This document shows positions 21,726-33,110 of a stretch of DNA of 64,000 nt, piece after piece. Under the pieces are notes generated by a model. That model ran no database searches. It was given only the letters and a program-made list of their open reading frames with translations, and was not told where the DNA came from. The position numbers and the translations under genes are program-made. Each line of letters starts with the position of its first letter. Positions within the stretch are counted from its first letter, which is position 1. This DNA comes from Alitta virens (taxonomy: Eukaryota; Annelida; Polychaeta; Phyllodocida; Nereididae): assembly GCA_932294295.1 (NCBI GenBank), contig OW028585.1, positions 13,610,771-13,674,770 on the forward strand. The letters are read 5' to 3'.

Positions 21726-22384
21726 GTCATTACAATTAGGCCACCCATCCGCTTATCTTTTCTTCCTTTTTTACAAGGTGGCTCCCTCGACAGCGGCAAA
21801 CTTATTGCCTTAGAGGGAGTCTCCTTACTCCACTCTACGAAAAAATTATTGATTTTTATAATATGTAATTACTGTTATGTGTTATTTAAGAAGCCAATAA
21901 AAACTGTCATTGTCATTATCTCCGCTTTCTCATCATGGTAAGCAGGAGCAAAGTAGATCGTCTGCAACTCTGTAAATTGTTTCCATTAGTGCTCAAGCTT
22001 GTAGAAGTCTGGATATTTGGTTAGATGTTTTAGCATTATTCAATTTCTTCATGGGCTGTTATTTGTATTGCTACGAGGACATATAAGGACCTTGTTAATA
22101 ACATATAACAAAAGACCTTTCAGGTAATTGTGAACTGAATATTACAAAATACATTTCAGGTCATTGTGAATTACCAAATGTCTGAAAACAAGGTGTATCT
22201 GATCCTATTCATAGAATGTCATCTCAGATTTTTAAGGATTCTGATACCACAAATTGAACCTTCATGCGAACAATAAATTAATTCCAAATTCTGCTCATGA
22301 GGCATAATCCTATTGTATATCAGATAAAATGCGCAAATTAAACTGTACTAAATGAGATTGTTGACAATCTAGTGGTTTAATTAT
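21726..22384. other. Intergenic, nothing recognised
   Basis: The 101-codon frame at 21636-21941 begins inside the SINE-B fragment, so it is not called. AATTGTGAACTGAATATTACAAAATAC-like sequence is partly doubled near 22120-22175. Confidence 0.45.
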
Positions 22385-22465
22385 GACGTGCATGGATAAA
22401 TGTGTAACATGGTGTGGACTCTAAGCCTTATCATCTCATCATTACGTCTGCCTCTGGTAGCTGGT
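22385..22465 (+). mobile_element. SINE-B 3' fragment
   Basis: GGATAAATGTGTAACATGGTGTGGACTCTAAGCC, CATCTCATCATTACGTCTGC and CTCTGGTAGCTGGT are the SINE-B 3' end. Confidence 0.75.
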
Positions 22466-22880
22466 TGAGACATTGACATTGATTTGGGATTCCACTGTAA
22501 TTCAGTTAAATGTGACATTTAAACATTGTTAAAGTTGTAATGGGATTGAATTTTAAATATTATTGGCTGACGCACTTGACATTAAATTTAGGGTGTGGGG
22601 GTGGCCCCCAGCAGCTTCATGGCGGAACTGAGCAGATCCTGTGTACCTATTAGCTAGAGTGTTCAGCCCCCCTGCAGGGATTCTGTGAGCTATATATATA
22701 TATATATACACTCCCCAGGGAGTTAAGAAAAGTTTTCGTTAGAACAGGTCGAGCCAGTAAAGTGTAACACACAAACTGAATAGCGAATAGTTTACCAAGC
22801 AATTAAATAATCACTCACAAATTATTAAGGTATAAATGTATATCTTGTTAATTATTCTGCGAATAATTTATTGGTTGCTA

Positions 22881-23011
22881 CATGGCTAAATATGTGCCAC
22901 GTGCATTTTCCATGAGATGGATAAACACATGGTTTTTAGCTAATTATAATGAGCCAAAAACCATGCGTTTATCCAAACGCATGGAAAACGCACGTGGCAC
23001 AATTGGCCATG
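22881..23011. mobile_element. Hairpin MITE, copy 3
   Basis: CATGGCTAAATATGTGCC to its inverse, flanked by TA at 22879-22880 and 23012-23013. At 131 bp it is the shortest copy, with one arm shortened. Confidence 0.9.
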
Positions 23012-23144
23012 TATATTATGTTTGTTCAAGTTAGTTGTGACGATTTTCTATGAATCACTGGGGTTACTTAAATTTGTTCAATAGTGTGTGACAAACTTGA
23101 ATGTCAATGTCTCAATGCTACGTGGTCTGAATCTCAGTTAGCTT

Positions 23145-23285
23145 ATATGACCAGAAGCCAGAGGCAGATGTAATAATGACATGATATGGATTGGATTCAA
23201 CACTGTGTTACACATATACCCTATGGGTAGAGTTCTGTTACTTGCCTCAGCATAGACATCCATGCAGTTGGGATGTAGCTCATGA
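23145..23285 (-). mobile_element. SINE-B fragment
   Basis: GACCAGAAGCCAGAGGCAGATGTAATAATGACATGATA, CACACATATACCCTATGGGTAGAG and TTGCCTCAGCATAGACA match the SINE-B body. Confidence 0.75.
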
Positions 23286-23422
23286 TCAACTGATCATGTA
23301 CTTGAATTTCACAAAAAAAATTACTAAAACATGGAAAAAAACTAAACAAATTGTGTTTTTTTACCTTCGGTAATCCGTTTTCTGTGTGTATTTTATGACT
23401 TTGAGATTAACTTACCCCGATA

Positions 23423-23540
23423 CCCAGATTGCATTCCAATCGTACCAATGTCGGAGCGAAGTCGGCGATGTTGAAACGATGTTCTACTGACGGTGGTCGA
23501 TATAGAAATGATGCTGGCCCGATTTGGAATGTAATCTGGG
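23423..23540. mobile_element. MITE family 3, copy 2
   Basis: CCCAGATTGCATTCCAATCG and the inverse CGATTTGGAATGTAATCTGGG bound 118 bp, flanked by TA on both sides (23421-23422 and 23541-23542). The internal sequence matches the inverse of 11859-11977 in part (GATATAGAAA, CGATGTTG). Confidence 0.85.
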
Positions 23541-24536
23541 TATGACACATAAACTGGCTTCATCCAGGCATTATGTTACTTAAATCATATTCCGCGAAAC
23601 ATTCGCTTTGACGTTAATGTTCTCCCTAGTGTTTTGTAGCATATCGACCCTGTCATCAAACCATACATGGCCACTTACTCTTACATTATTCATTGCAATA
23701 TCATGTCCTACCTGAAAAAAAAGGACATTAATAAACCATATCAGGGTTCCTGCTAGCCAGAACCGACCTGCATTGCATTAGATGTGATGTAGGTTTCGAA
23801 ACGACTTGTATAGCAATTCTTAGAATTTGACATTTTTGATATCGTTTTTTCCAAAAAAAACGTTAGCATACCTTATTACGTCGTTATGTACAGGACTGCT
23901 CTGTTTACTCTTGCATAGCTCACATATTTATGAAAAAGTCATAAGAAACATCGTTTTAAGAAGCAGTTTCATAAATTTACGTTCGCTAGTTCATGCTTTT
24001 GCTGTTGCAATGCCCCCAGCAGTCACATGACGGTGGCGCCACTGTGCCTGTTCAGATTTTGTTGACGTTAAAAATCGGTGAATAATTTGCTCCATTTGCT
24101 TGTTTATTGAATTGAAATCATGTGGATGTATGTAAATGTCAAATTGACGGAACTAAGGACTTGCCAGCACTAATCTGTGTTAATCTTATTATCCACTAGG
24201 GGCGTTGAAACGTTGCCGGAGCCCTCTTGTGAGTTTTGCCAGAACTAGGGGACCATTGCTGTCATGTTCCGCAAGGAAACATGAGTTCAAAAATAGTGCA
24301 GAAATCGATGATAATTGGAAGAAATCAACCTTATCTGAGCGCGCTACAATAGAAAAAAGATATGTTTAAACTTAGAGCAAGTGTATTTTGTGTGGGCAAA
24401 CATTTATTAAAAGGCTAGTTTCCATACAAGCCGAAAGTCAATATTTTTTTCCTCTAGAACGTTGCAACCCTGTCCTGTGGACAGGGGACTTGTAGCTAGG
24501 TTCCTGCTAGACCGATCTATCAGTCCCCACATTGCG
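23541..24536. other. Intergenic, nothing recognised
   Basis: The 67-codon frame at 23827-24030 has no domain support. Confidence 0.4.
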
Positions 24537-24550
24537 TAATATGCTGAGGT

Positions 24551-24639
24551 GGGTGGGTGGATTAGGGCTTTATATCCTGTATTTCTGCACCTGATGGGCT
24601 AATAAGGACAGGCAGGGACCATGGCAATGAGATGAAGGA
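24551..24639 (-). mobile_element. 5'-truncated SINE-A with 14-bp target duplication
   Basis: It contains only the SINE-A 3' half (CACCCACC tail, TATAAAGCCCTAATCC, CATTGCCATGGTCCCTGCC on the minus strand). It is flanked by perfect direct repeats TAATATGCTGAGGT at 24537-24550 and 24640-24653, the signature of target-primed reverse transcription. Confidence 0.88.
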
Positions 24640-24719
24640 TAATATGCTGAGGTATACGGTTTCAGTTACCTGTCCAAACCAGTGTAATCGCATACTATGA
24701 GTATACGTGAGATTGAAAT

Positions 24720-24975
24720 TTGAGTTGCCTTGTACTCGGTGTCTATGCTGCATCAATTAATCCCTAAATATAAACATATATTTATATCAATGTACTAATT
24801 GCAAATATCACATAAATTTGTTAACTTAAAAAACTCATAATCTTTTTGCATAAAACCATCAAAGCTGTGCACTGATCATATTATTTTTTCTTTTGTCTTG
24901 TTTCAATATTTATATATCATACAGCACAGTGTGGACTCCTAATGCTAATATCATCGTTACGTCTGCCTCTAGCGG
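24720..24975 (+). mobile_element. SINE-B pieces
   Basis: TTGCCTTGTACTCGGTGTCTATGCTG (24725-24750) and CAGTGTGGACTCCTAATGCTAATATCATCGTTACGTCTGCCTCTAGC (24925-24972) are body and 3' end of SINE-B in the plus orientation. About 170 bp of AT-rich sequence separates them. Confidence 0.65.
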
Positions 24976-25224
24976 TAGACAAAATACATAATTTAATGTT
25001 TTTCAGAGTATCAAGACCAAGCAAAGTTTTGACTAAAAAACCAAAAAAAACAGATAATATCACTTTTCTCCCTGGCTTAAAAAAATGGAATGTATTAAAC
25101 TGTAGCTTTGATATCATTATCAGATATTATATAAATATGTTATTCACACACAATACATGGGTGTAATATCACAGTTAAATTAAAAACATAAAATAAATAT
25201 TGATATAACACACAACTGAAATCT

Positions 25225-25520
25225 GCTCTTATCATGTGTTGAGGCAAGTAAAAGACCCCACCCATGGGGTAAATGTCTGACATAGTGTGGACTCCAAGCA
25301 GCCTTATCATCTCATCATTATGTCTGCTTCTGACAGCTGGTCATATAAACTGACTAACTTTCAGACCAATTTCTTATCATGTGTTGAGGCAAGTGAAAGA
25401 CCCCATCCATAGGCATATGGTAAATGTCTGACATAGTGTGGATTCAAGGCAGCCTTATCATCTCATCATTATGTCTGCTTCTGACAGCTGGTCATGTAAA
25501 CTGACTTAGTTTCAGACCAA
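25225..25520 (+). mobile_element. SINE-B 3' body, tandemly doubled
   Basis: Two copies about 144 bp apart begin TCTTATCATGTGTTGAGGCAAGT (25228 and 25372). Both run through GACCCCA-CCAT, TGTCTGACATAGTGTGGA and CATCATTATGTCTGCTTCTGACAGCTGGTCAT to CTTTCAGACCAAT. The shared outer sequence shows a local duplication rather than two insertions. Confidence 0.85.
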
Positions 25521-25714
25521 TAGCATTGATGTACATGTCATCATAATTTATAAGTATGAATAAGCACGTAAATTGAATATTACTGACATCAGAATATTAC
25601 AACAAATTATAATGAGTAAGTTAATATTTCTAACGACTAAATATAATGTAGGAAATGGTGCAAAATGCAATGCTCAGCAAGTAAACCTCACATACGTATT
25701 ATGTAAAGACAACA

Positions 25715-25985
25715 GCATATCCCGGCTCTTGGTCTGGCGAGATTTACTTCCCCTGCTCGATAGTTTGTTTTTAGCATATTTCTAGGATTACATTGTTCAA
25801 GAGTAAACAGCTGGATGTTATGCTCGGCCTCTTAGCTAAAACGACCACCAGGATGCACTGCTCTTATCATGAAAACATAACAGAAATCATATACATCACG
25901 GAATCTGTTTCAGCATCTGGCATTTGCTATTTGCACAAACGCTGAGACATCTGTGCAGAATAAGCGAGTTTAGTTTTTGAGCCGT
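25715..25985 (-). repeat. Dispersed repeat (inverted partner of 18530-18800)
   Basis: CCCTGCTCGATAGTTTGTTTTTAGCATATTTCTAGGATTACATTGTTCAAGAG and CAGCTGGATGTTATGCTCGGCC are the inverse of the 18.6-18.8 kb sequence. The right part is more diverged. Confidence 0.75.
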
Positions 25986-27437
25986 CGATGCATATCTGTT
26001 TGTGGTTTTCATAAAAGTAACACACACAATGATACTAAAATAACTAACAAATCTGGCTTTCAGTTGTTATTATGTTTCAAAAGACAGAACAGCACATTCA
26101 AACTTGTCTAAGCAGTCACGCGAGGGAATTGAATTTGGCCGCTGAATAAAGGTGGCCATTTGATAAAGGAGTAAAGCATTGAAATACAGTCCAAGTAGTT
26201 AGCAGTCTGTTATAGCTTTATCATTATAGTATTATATTTGGCATTTCCAAGTGATAGAGATCAGATTCAGGTTCAGATTTAGATTAATTTATGTTGCCCA
26301 CTATTAGTACAAAAACATGTTAAAGATACAGAGTTTTTCATTTCATGAAATATTGAGCAGGGTGACTCCTCTAAGATGATCATGTCACCGCTGCCGAGGG
26401 GCCACCCACAAACCAACACTAACTAGCCATGGCCATATGTTCTGTATGAAACAGTTGCTATAGATGGTGACTATGGGGCATTTTTGATCTTAATTCAAAG
26501 TTTTTATAACCCTTGGCCATGTATGGGCTATGGTATTGCGAAGGTCTGCATGTCAGTCTGTCTATCCCTACATTTTGGTTCTCTGTCGGTCTTCAACATT
26601 TATAGACATGTTAACTTCTGTCCATTTATGCAAGGCTCATGGAACTGTGGGTAATATACCTTAGAAGAAGACCACCTTGAATGAGTTTAAAAAAAAAAGG
26701 GACGACTTTGACTGTTTTAAGGTCACAAAGGACGAACTCGTCCAGAACCTTGTGGCTCTTCACTCAACTCCCACCAGCAAAACATTTGAACAAGGCTCTT
26801 CCGTCCGACAAACCATCCGTAACTTGGTTTATATGTTTTATGATTGTAGTGCAAATGTGTTTTCGGGACAGTAAATATGATCCCTGAAGAAATTAATTAA
26901 ATAAAGCTGGAAACTTGACCAACATTTAAGAGTATTTTTAAAGTTTCCAAAAACATTTGGCCACGGTTGTAGCATAAAACGAGTCTAACAGGATGAGAGA
27001 CATCACTGAGACTTGTTCTTGGTAAAACAGGACTGTCTTGAAAAAAAGTTGGTTTACTTCTTTCCGAGGGATGTTTCAACGTAATAAACAAATGCGTTGA
27101 TAAGAAAGTCGCTTTGTTGTAGTATGTAGCACTTCCAAGAAGCAAAACACTAGTTTTTTGGTGTAAATCAAGAGGACTATTCAGTACCAAGATGGATCAC
27201 TTGAAGTAGCTGATAAGACTTTAGGATACTTCTAGTCCTTGCTTCATTATTTCAGTAAACATTCTAATGGCCAACTGGTATAGAATGGTCACCTGCGGTA
27301 AACGGACACTATATTCCCTTGAACTGATTATTTTTCATTGCGTTAGCCGTCTGTTAAACGGCCACATGACTTAAATAGCAAAACTGATCAAATTCAGTGA
27401 GGTCATAACTCCATGAATTTGGCCAAAAATACCCTGG
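25986..27437. other. Intergenic, unassigned open frames
   Basis: A 65-codon plus frame (26677-26874) and a 97-codon minus frame (26897-27190) face each other. Neither shows a domain, signal peptide or defensible splice sites. No repeat was recognised, so this is one of the more gene-like unassigned stretches. Confidence 0.35.
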
Positions 27438-27556
27438 TCAAGCCTGAGTTGGATGGCTGTTTCATCCATCATCTCATTGCCGTGGTCCCTGCCAATCCTA
27501 ATAGGTCCATCAGGTGCAGAAATGCAGGACGTAAAGCCCTAATCCACCCACCCACC
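27438..27556 (+). mobile_element. SINE-A, 5'-truncated
   Basis: TCAAGCCTGAGTTGGATGGCTGTTTCATCC, CATTGCCGTGGTCCCTGCC, ATCAGGTGCAGAAATGCAGG and ACGTAAAGCCCTAATCCACCCACCCACC. The tRNA-like head is missing. Confidence 0.85.
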
Positions 27557-28454
27557 TTGACCAAAAAGACTATTTAGTCTTGCTCTCATTTATATGACAT
27601 TGTGTTGTTGGTTGTACAGTTTGCATCATCTATCTTTATCATCACAATTTAGCAAATACATAATGGAATGATGACCTAATGTTGTGTTTTAATGTTGATG
27701 AATAACTCTTAACACAGAGTATAGCTTGGCATAGAAAGGGTGGCTTTTAATCCAACATATAATGCAATGTATGTCATGTAATGGTACAAGTATCAAGCTC
27801 AGCTACAGCTGGTAAAACTGATTACACTTAAGGTTACACAAGTATTTCAAAGCCCCTTTTTCCAGGGGTCAGTTTCCTATTGGTTCTCTCTACTCCAGTG
27901 CACATATACATGGCCTGTTCTTATTGGCTTGTGCCTTGGGGTGGACAGTGGTCACTACCCCTTTTTCTGGTTCACTTATCTTTGCTTAAGTTCTGTTAGA
28001 CTTTAAATGCCTTAAAGCAGGCTTGCTTAAAGTTCTTATTACTGAACTCTTAAGTCATAGTTCAGTAATACATAATAGATTGATATTTATCTACATTAAT
28101 ACATTTTTGACTATATGACACTAACACCATCATGGCACCACCTTAATGGGCTTTATTTATGAATGGAACTTTTAAAGTCAGCAAATCAAACAAAACAAAC
28201 AAGAAAAAAAAAAAACGTATGCATGTTCTATAAACAAAACCTGCTCTTCCTTTACAACCATCTCTCGTCTGTCCAAACCTTGTGATCAACAAAGAACTCC
28301 AAGGACTAGCATATTCCTACAGTATTGAATGAAAGGTATTTCGGCCTTTTTGATATTGTAATCATGAATATTGCATTATGGTACTAATATATCACAATGT
28401 AATGGAATTAATGATAGTAGATTTTGAACTAAAATAAACTTAAAGCTAATCCTA
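27557..28454. other. Intergenic, nothing recognised
   Basis: No supported gene. Confidence 0.4.
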
Positions 28455-28604
28455 CATGGCCAAATGTGCAACGTGCGTTTTCAATGAAAAGGATAAACGC
28501 ATGGAAAACGCATGGTTTTTAGCTAATTATAATGAGGCAAAAACCATGCATTTTCCATGCGTTTATCCTTTTCATGGAAAACGTACGCGGCACATTTGGC
28601 CATG
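28455..28604. mobile_element. Hairpin MITE, copy 4 (symmetric arms)
   Basis: CATGGCCAAATGTGCAACGTGC to its inverse, flanked by TA (28453-28454 and 28605-28606), 150 bp. Both arms carry the same AAAAGGATAAACGC variant at the site where other copies differ between arms. Confidence 0.9.
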
Positions 28605-28659
28605 TATCATATAGAAAATTATCATGAAAATGACAGAATTGTTAATTATCAACATCTGT

Positions 28660-28820
28660 CAATAACAGCCCTTGAAAGTCATGGGCCTCGTCGTGGCAAG
28701 AGTGTTGACGCTGTGGGTGAAGACCTCGAACCCCTGTGACCAACATATGGCTCTGTGCAATGCACACTCCAGTGCCTGTCTAGCTGTCCAATACCTATCA
28801 CAGGCATGATATGTCTTTAA
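28660..28820 (-). repeat. Repeat related to 39920-40100
   Basis: GGGCCTCGTCGTGGCAAGAG..TGAAGACCTCGAACCCCTGTGACCAAC..GCAATGCACACTCCAG shares its order of blocks with GGGCCTCTCGGTGGCAAAGG..GAAGAACTCGAACCCCAGTAGCCAAC..GCACAATGCTCGCTC at 39.9-40.1 kb. The minus-strand GGGTTCGAG may be a decayed tRNA-like B box. Confidence 0.5.
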
Positions 28821-28879
28821 CATGTCATTGACACAATATATCTTACCACAAAAGTCATTAGATGTTTTTGCCTTTTTCT

Positions 28880-29075
28880 CAACTACACCATGTTTTATCC
28901 CATGGGTGGCAATGCTGCGGCATCTTTTACTTGCCTCAGCATTAACACTGAGTACAAAGGACCACAAATTTAACATCTGTTAACCTCAGGCGAATGTGAA
29001 GGACAATCCAGCTGGTATGTACCTCATGAAGAGTATCTTGGCAGAGATCTGTGCCGGATACTTTCAGAAGAGCTG
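28880..29075 (-). mobile_element. SINE-B fragment
   Basis: CACCATGTTTTATCCCATGGGTGG, TCTTTTACTTGCCTCAGCATTAACACTGAGTACAAAGGAC, AATTTAACATCTGTTAACC and CAATCCAGCTGG..CTCATGAAG follow the SINE-B body. The head is diverged. Confidence 0.75.
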
Positions 29076-29095
29076 GACAATGTGAAAACCGGCTG

Positions 29096-29326
29096 TGGCC
29101 TTAACCACTAGGCCTTAACCACTAACCATTACGCCTTTAACCACTACCCACTGGGCCTTTACCACTAACCACTAGGCCCTAACCACTAACCACTAGGCCC
29201 TAACCACTAACCACTAGGCCTTAACCACTAACCACTAGGCCTTAACCACTCACCACTAGGCCTTAACCACTAACCACTAGGCCTTAACCACTAACCACTA
29301 GGCCTTAACCACTAGGCCTTATAACT
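29096..29326 (+). repeat. 21-bp minisatellite GGCCTTAACCACTAACCACTA
   Basis: About ten units, some shortened by loss of one ACCACTA step. Confidence 0.92.
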
Positions 29327-29814
29327 CAGACCTCAGAACAATTTATTCCAAATATCACTTATTCAAATATGTACATTCGATAGTGGCCCTCTAAGACAGA
29401 AATTCTGCCGCTATCAAAGGCCACTCCCTAGTTAATAAACAAACGAACAAACTATCAAAAATTCAAACCATAAGGCCATCCAGTTGCGCAACAATGCAAA
29501 CGAAATTAGGGAAGCAGCCATATTAAGGCCATTTCACTGATTCAGGAAAGTAGACACAAAGCCTCAAAGGTCAATTTAATTTCAGCCTAACTGGCTTAAT
29601 TGGGACGTCATGTTTTAACTTAATTTCATTGGCTATTAACAGGATGTAATATTAGTTGATGCGATGCCTGTTTCCATTTCAGTCGGCTGCTTAGTGTTGA
29701 TGAGCCTATTAACAGCCACACTTAATTGGTCCTCTCCACCATTTTAACAAACTTAATTGCTTACAGTTAGTTTCATGAAAAACAGTCGACTCCAGACAGC
29801 TGTGGCGGGTGGTG
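29327..29814. other. Intergenic, nothing recognised
   Basis: No supported gene. Confidence 0.4.
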
Positions 29815-29999
29815 TTGATGGATTAGGGCTTAACGTCCTGTATTTCTGCACCTGATGGGCTAATTAGGACAGGGAGGGACCATGGCAACAATGAGACGAA
29901 GGATGAAACAGCCATCCAACATAGGCTCGACCGGGAATTAAACCCGGGACCCAGTGGTTGGAAGCCAAGCGCTACCATTGAGCTAGGTCCGCACCCCAT
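29815..29999 (-). mobile_element. Full-length SINE-A
   Basis: On the minus strand it starts with a tRNA-like head. The A box is TAGCTCAATGGTAGCGC, TTCCAA is at the anticodon-loop position (tRNA-Gly UCC-like), and the B box is GGGTTTAATTCCC. The GAGCCTATGTTGGATGGCTG linker, CATTGTTGCCATGGTCCC body and GACGTTAAGCCCTAATCC end follow. Short GACAGCT repeats flank it (29795-29801 and 30000-30006). RNA polymerase III promoter boxes are partly preserved. Confidence 0.85.
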
Positions 30000-30006
30000 G
30001 ACAGCT

Positions 30007-31284
30007 AAAGCCAACTGCTTCTGTCCACTTCTATGGGTAATAATCGGCTTACATGTTTCAACAGAAAAGTGTTAACACTGACAAATATAAGAAATTAATC
30101 TAATATATCATAAATATGTACTTTTAGATCCGGTTTTGAGTAGCCGGCTATGACAGCATTGGCTAGGTATAATTTGACGGCCGTTTTTAATGAAACTAAC
30201 TGTACATATCAACCTGGATTGAAGTGAAATTTATAACTGGAAAGCTGCGTGTGTGGCTGGTGAAATGGCAGTAATCAAACAGTTTAAGAGTAATTATACC
30301 ACTGTTTGCCTTTTTCATCCAATCAGAGGCCAAGATTCCAGGGGGATAAATTGCATATACCTGGGAGAATATGGTCACACTTGACTGGCTACAAATTTTA
30401 GTAAAACAATGAAACAAAACACAACAATCAAATGAACATCTTATATAATAAGCAAACAAAAGTCTTAAGGGGAGAACGTCATAAGCAAGTGATCAAACAA
30501 CTACATGACCTTGTTTTCGTGAATATGCAATTAATCCTACGCTAAAGCCTCGGATAAATTGCATATTCACTCAAACGCGGTCATTATCTACTAATTTAAC
30601 CAAGTAAAGGTGGCTGATTGAAATCTAGAATTATATCCAAGAAAAGTGAACATGTTCACAGTTCACTTTATCTTCGAAGTTGTGTGTATGTGGTTAGTGA
30701 AATGGCAGTAATGCAACAGACAGCCATAAACAACATTGCAATTCTAGCTACTTGGCATTCGTGAAGGATTTTTCACTGTTATGTGACTTGAAATTCAGCC
30801 CTTTTAAGATGTAAATAGATGGTGATGAAATTTTGCTGAGTAGGCGTTCGAAGTGTGTTCAGTCCTCAATTAATATGAAATGAAGACAAATATCTTCACT
30901 TTGAGTGGGCGGACATTATTGCTCTCGTGAGTAAACTGAAAATCTGATTGATCAGAATATAATGACTCTATCAACTTCCCTTTGTACAAATTGATTTATT
31001 TTGATTTATATTCTTTATACCAATTATTTCATTTATAATGTATAGTATATTTCGAGTATGACAAATAAATATATAATCTAATAATAAGCATTTAGTAAAA
31101 ACTGCTGAGACATTTTGACAACTTTTAACTTTTTTTTACACATTCTGATCATGTTCTAAATGCCTGACCCAATGGCATATTTTTGACTGATCAGCAAGTT
31201 GTTGATACTAGCAGCTGACACTTTAGTCAAAGATGTCACCTCAGTAAATAAGATGAGATGAGATGAGATAAGATAAGAAAAGTA
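30007..31284. other. Intergenic, nothing recognised
   Basis: GTGTGTGGCTGGTGAAATGGCAGTAAT (30249) recurs as GTGTATGTGGTTAGTGAAATGGCAGTAAT (30682), and ATAAATTGCATAT recurs near 30347 and 30556. This suggests an old duplication of about 430 bp or less. No gene is supported. Confidence 0.45.
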
Positions 31285-31470
31285 CATCCCTCTGAGGCAT
31301 GTTCTTACCACATTTACCTTATGGGTGAGGTATTTTGCTTGACCGAGCATAGACACTGAGTACAAGGCACCAGCAATTCAACGCATCAGAACTCCCAGGC
31401 TGGAATTCAAACCCGTAACTCTTAAAGAAGCTGTTAAATGCATTAACCACTAGACTACACGGCTGCTCAT
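31285..31470 (-). mobile_element. SINE-B with tRNA-like head
   Basis: On the minus strand GCCGTGTAGTCTAGTGGTTAATGC (A box) and GGGTTTGAATTCC (B box) precede the GGTGCCTTGTACTCAGTGTCTATGCTCGG body and the TGCCTCAGAGGGATGTAC end. A (GAGAT/AAGAT)n tail lies to the left. The head resembles a Glu/Lys-type tRNA. Confidence 0.82.
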
Positions 31471-32205
31471 GTAGAATTTAAACCTGCCTCATTATTTCAT
31501 ATTTTTCCCGGAACCTTATTCTAACCATTGTACTTTACCTCACTATTAAGACCAACTCATTATCTAAGACCACCTCACTATGGAGACAATAACAAAATAA
31601 TAACCACCTCACTATTAAAACCACCTCACTATTACGACCACCTCAATATTAAGACCACCTCACTATTAAGACCACCTCACTATTAAGACCACCTCTATAT
31701 CAAGACCAATCCACTATTAAGACCACCTCAATATTAAGACCACCTCAATATTAAGACCACCTCACTATTAAGACCACCTCAATATTAAGACCAATCCACT
31801 ATTAAGACCACCTCACTATTAAGATCACCTTGTCATTAAGACCACCACACTATTAAGACCACCTCAATATAAGACCACCTCACTATCAAGATCATCTCAC
31901 TATCAAGACCAATCCACTATTAAGACCACCTCAATATTAAACCCACCTCACTATTAAGACCACCTTACTATTAAGACCACCTCAATATTAAACCCACCTC
32001 ACTATTAATACCACCTCACTATTAAGACCACTTCAATATTAAGACCACCTCACTATTAAGACCACCTCACTATTATAACCTCACTATTAAGACCACCTCA
32101 ATATAAGACCACCTCAATATTACAACCAACTCATTATCAATTCCACTGAAATATGAACTAAGGGTTTTCTCAAGCAGTATAGCAACTTTTTTTTTGTTAA
32201 TTTTT
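31301..32205. repeat. 905-bp tandem duplication, unit 1
   Basis: The unit begins GTTCTTACCACATTTACC, holds most of the SINE-B copy and a 17-bp minisatellite (31538-32140), and ends AACTTTTTTTTTGTTAATTTTT. It is repeated almost base for base at 32206-33110. Confidence 0.93.
31538..32140 (-). repeat. 17-bp minisatellite (reverse orientation), array 2
   Basis: About 35 units of CCTCACTATTAAGACCA with frequent AATATT for ACTATT. It is the inverse of the unit at 17228-18022. Confidence 0.92.
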
Positions 32206-33110
32206 GTTCTTACCACATTTACCTTATGGGTGAGGTATTTTGCTTGACCGAGCATAGACACTGAGTACAAGGCACCAGCAATTCAACGCATCAGAACTCC
32301 CAGGCTGGAATTCAAACCCGTAACTCTTAAAGAAGCTGTTAAATGCATTAACCACTAGACTACACGGCTGCTCATGTAGAATTTAAACCTGCCTCATTAT
32401 TTCATATTTTTCCCGGAACCTTATTCTAACCATTGTACTTTACCTCACTATTAAGACCAACTCATTATCTAAGACCACCTCACTATGGAGACAATAACAA
32501 AATAATAACCACCTCACTATTAAAACCACCTCACTATTACGACCACCTCAATATTAAGACCACCTCACTATTAAGACCACCTCACTATTAAGACCACCTC
32601 TATATCAAGACCAATCCACTATTAAGACCACCTCAATATTAAGACCACCTCAATATTAAGACCACCTCACTATTAAGACCACCTCAATATTAAGACCAAT
32701 CCACTATTAAGACCACCTCACTATTAAGATCACCTTGTCATTAAGACCACCACACTATTAAGACCACCTCAATATAAGACCACCTCACTATCAAGATCAT
32801 CTCACTATCAAGACCAATCCACTATTAAGACCACCTCAATATTAAACCCACCTCACTATTAAGACCACCTTACTATTAAGACCACCTCAATATTAAACCC
32901 ACCTCACTATTAATACCACCTCACTATTAAGACCACTTCAATATTAAGACCACCTCACTATTAAGACCACCTCACTATTATAACCTCACTATTAAGACCA
33001 CCTCAATATAAGACCACCTCAATATTACAACCAACTCATTATCAATTCCACTGAAATATGAACTAAGGGTTTTCTCAAGCAGTATAGCAACTTTTTTTTT
33101 GTTAATTTTT
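32206..33110. repeat. 905-bp tandem duplication, unit 2
   Basis: A near-identical second copy that includes the same minisatellite variant order (for example CACCTTGTCATTAAGACCACCACAC). A very recent duplication or an assembly artefact would both explain it. Confidence 0.93.
32443..33045 (-). repeat. 17-bp minisatellite, array 3
   Basis: This is the counterpart of array 2 inside the second 905-bp unit, with the same variant units in the same order. Confidence 0.92.

Noticed and set aside
26897..27190. 97-codon minus frame as a gene
   Set aside because: It has no domain, signal, transmembrane pattern or convincing splice sites. It is left as unassigned.
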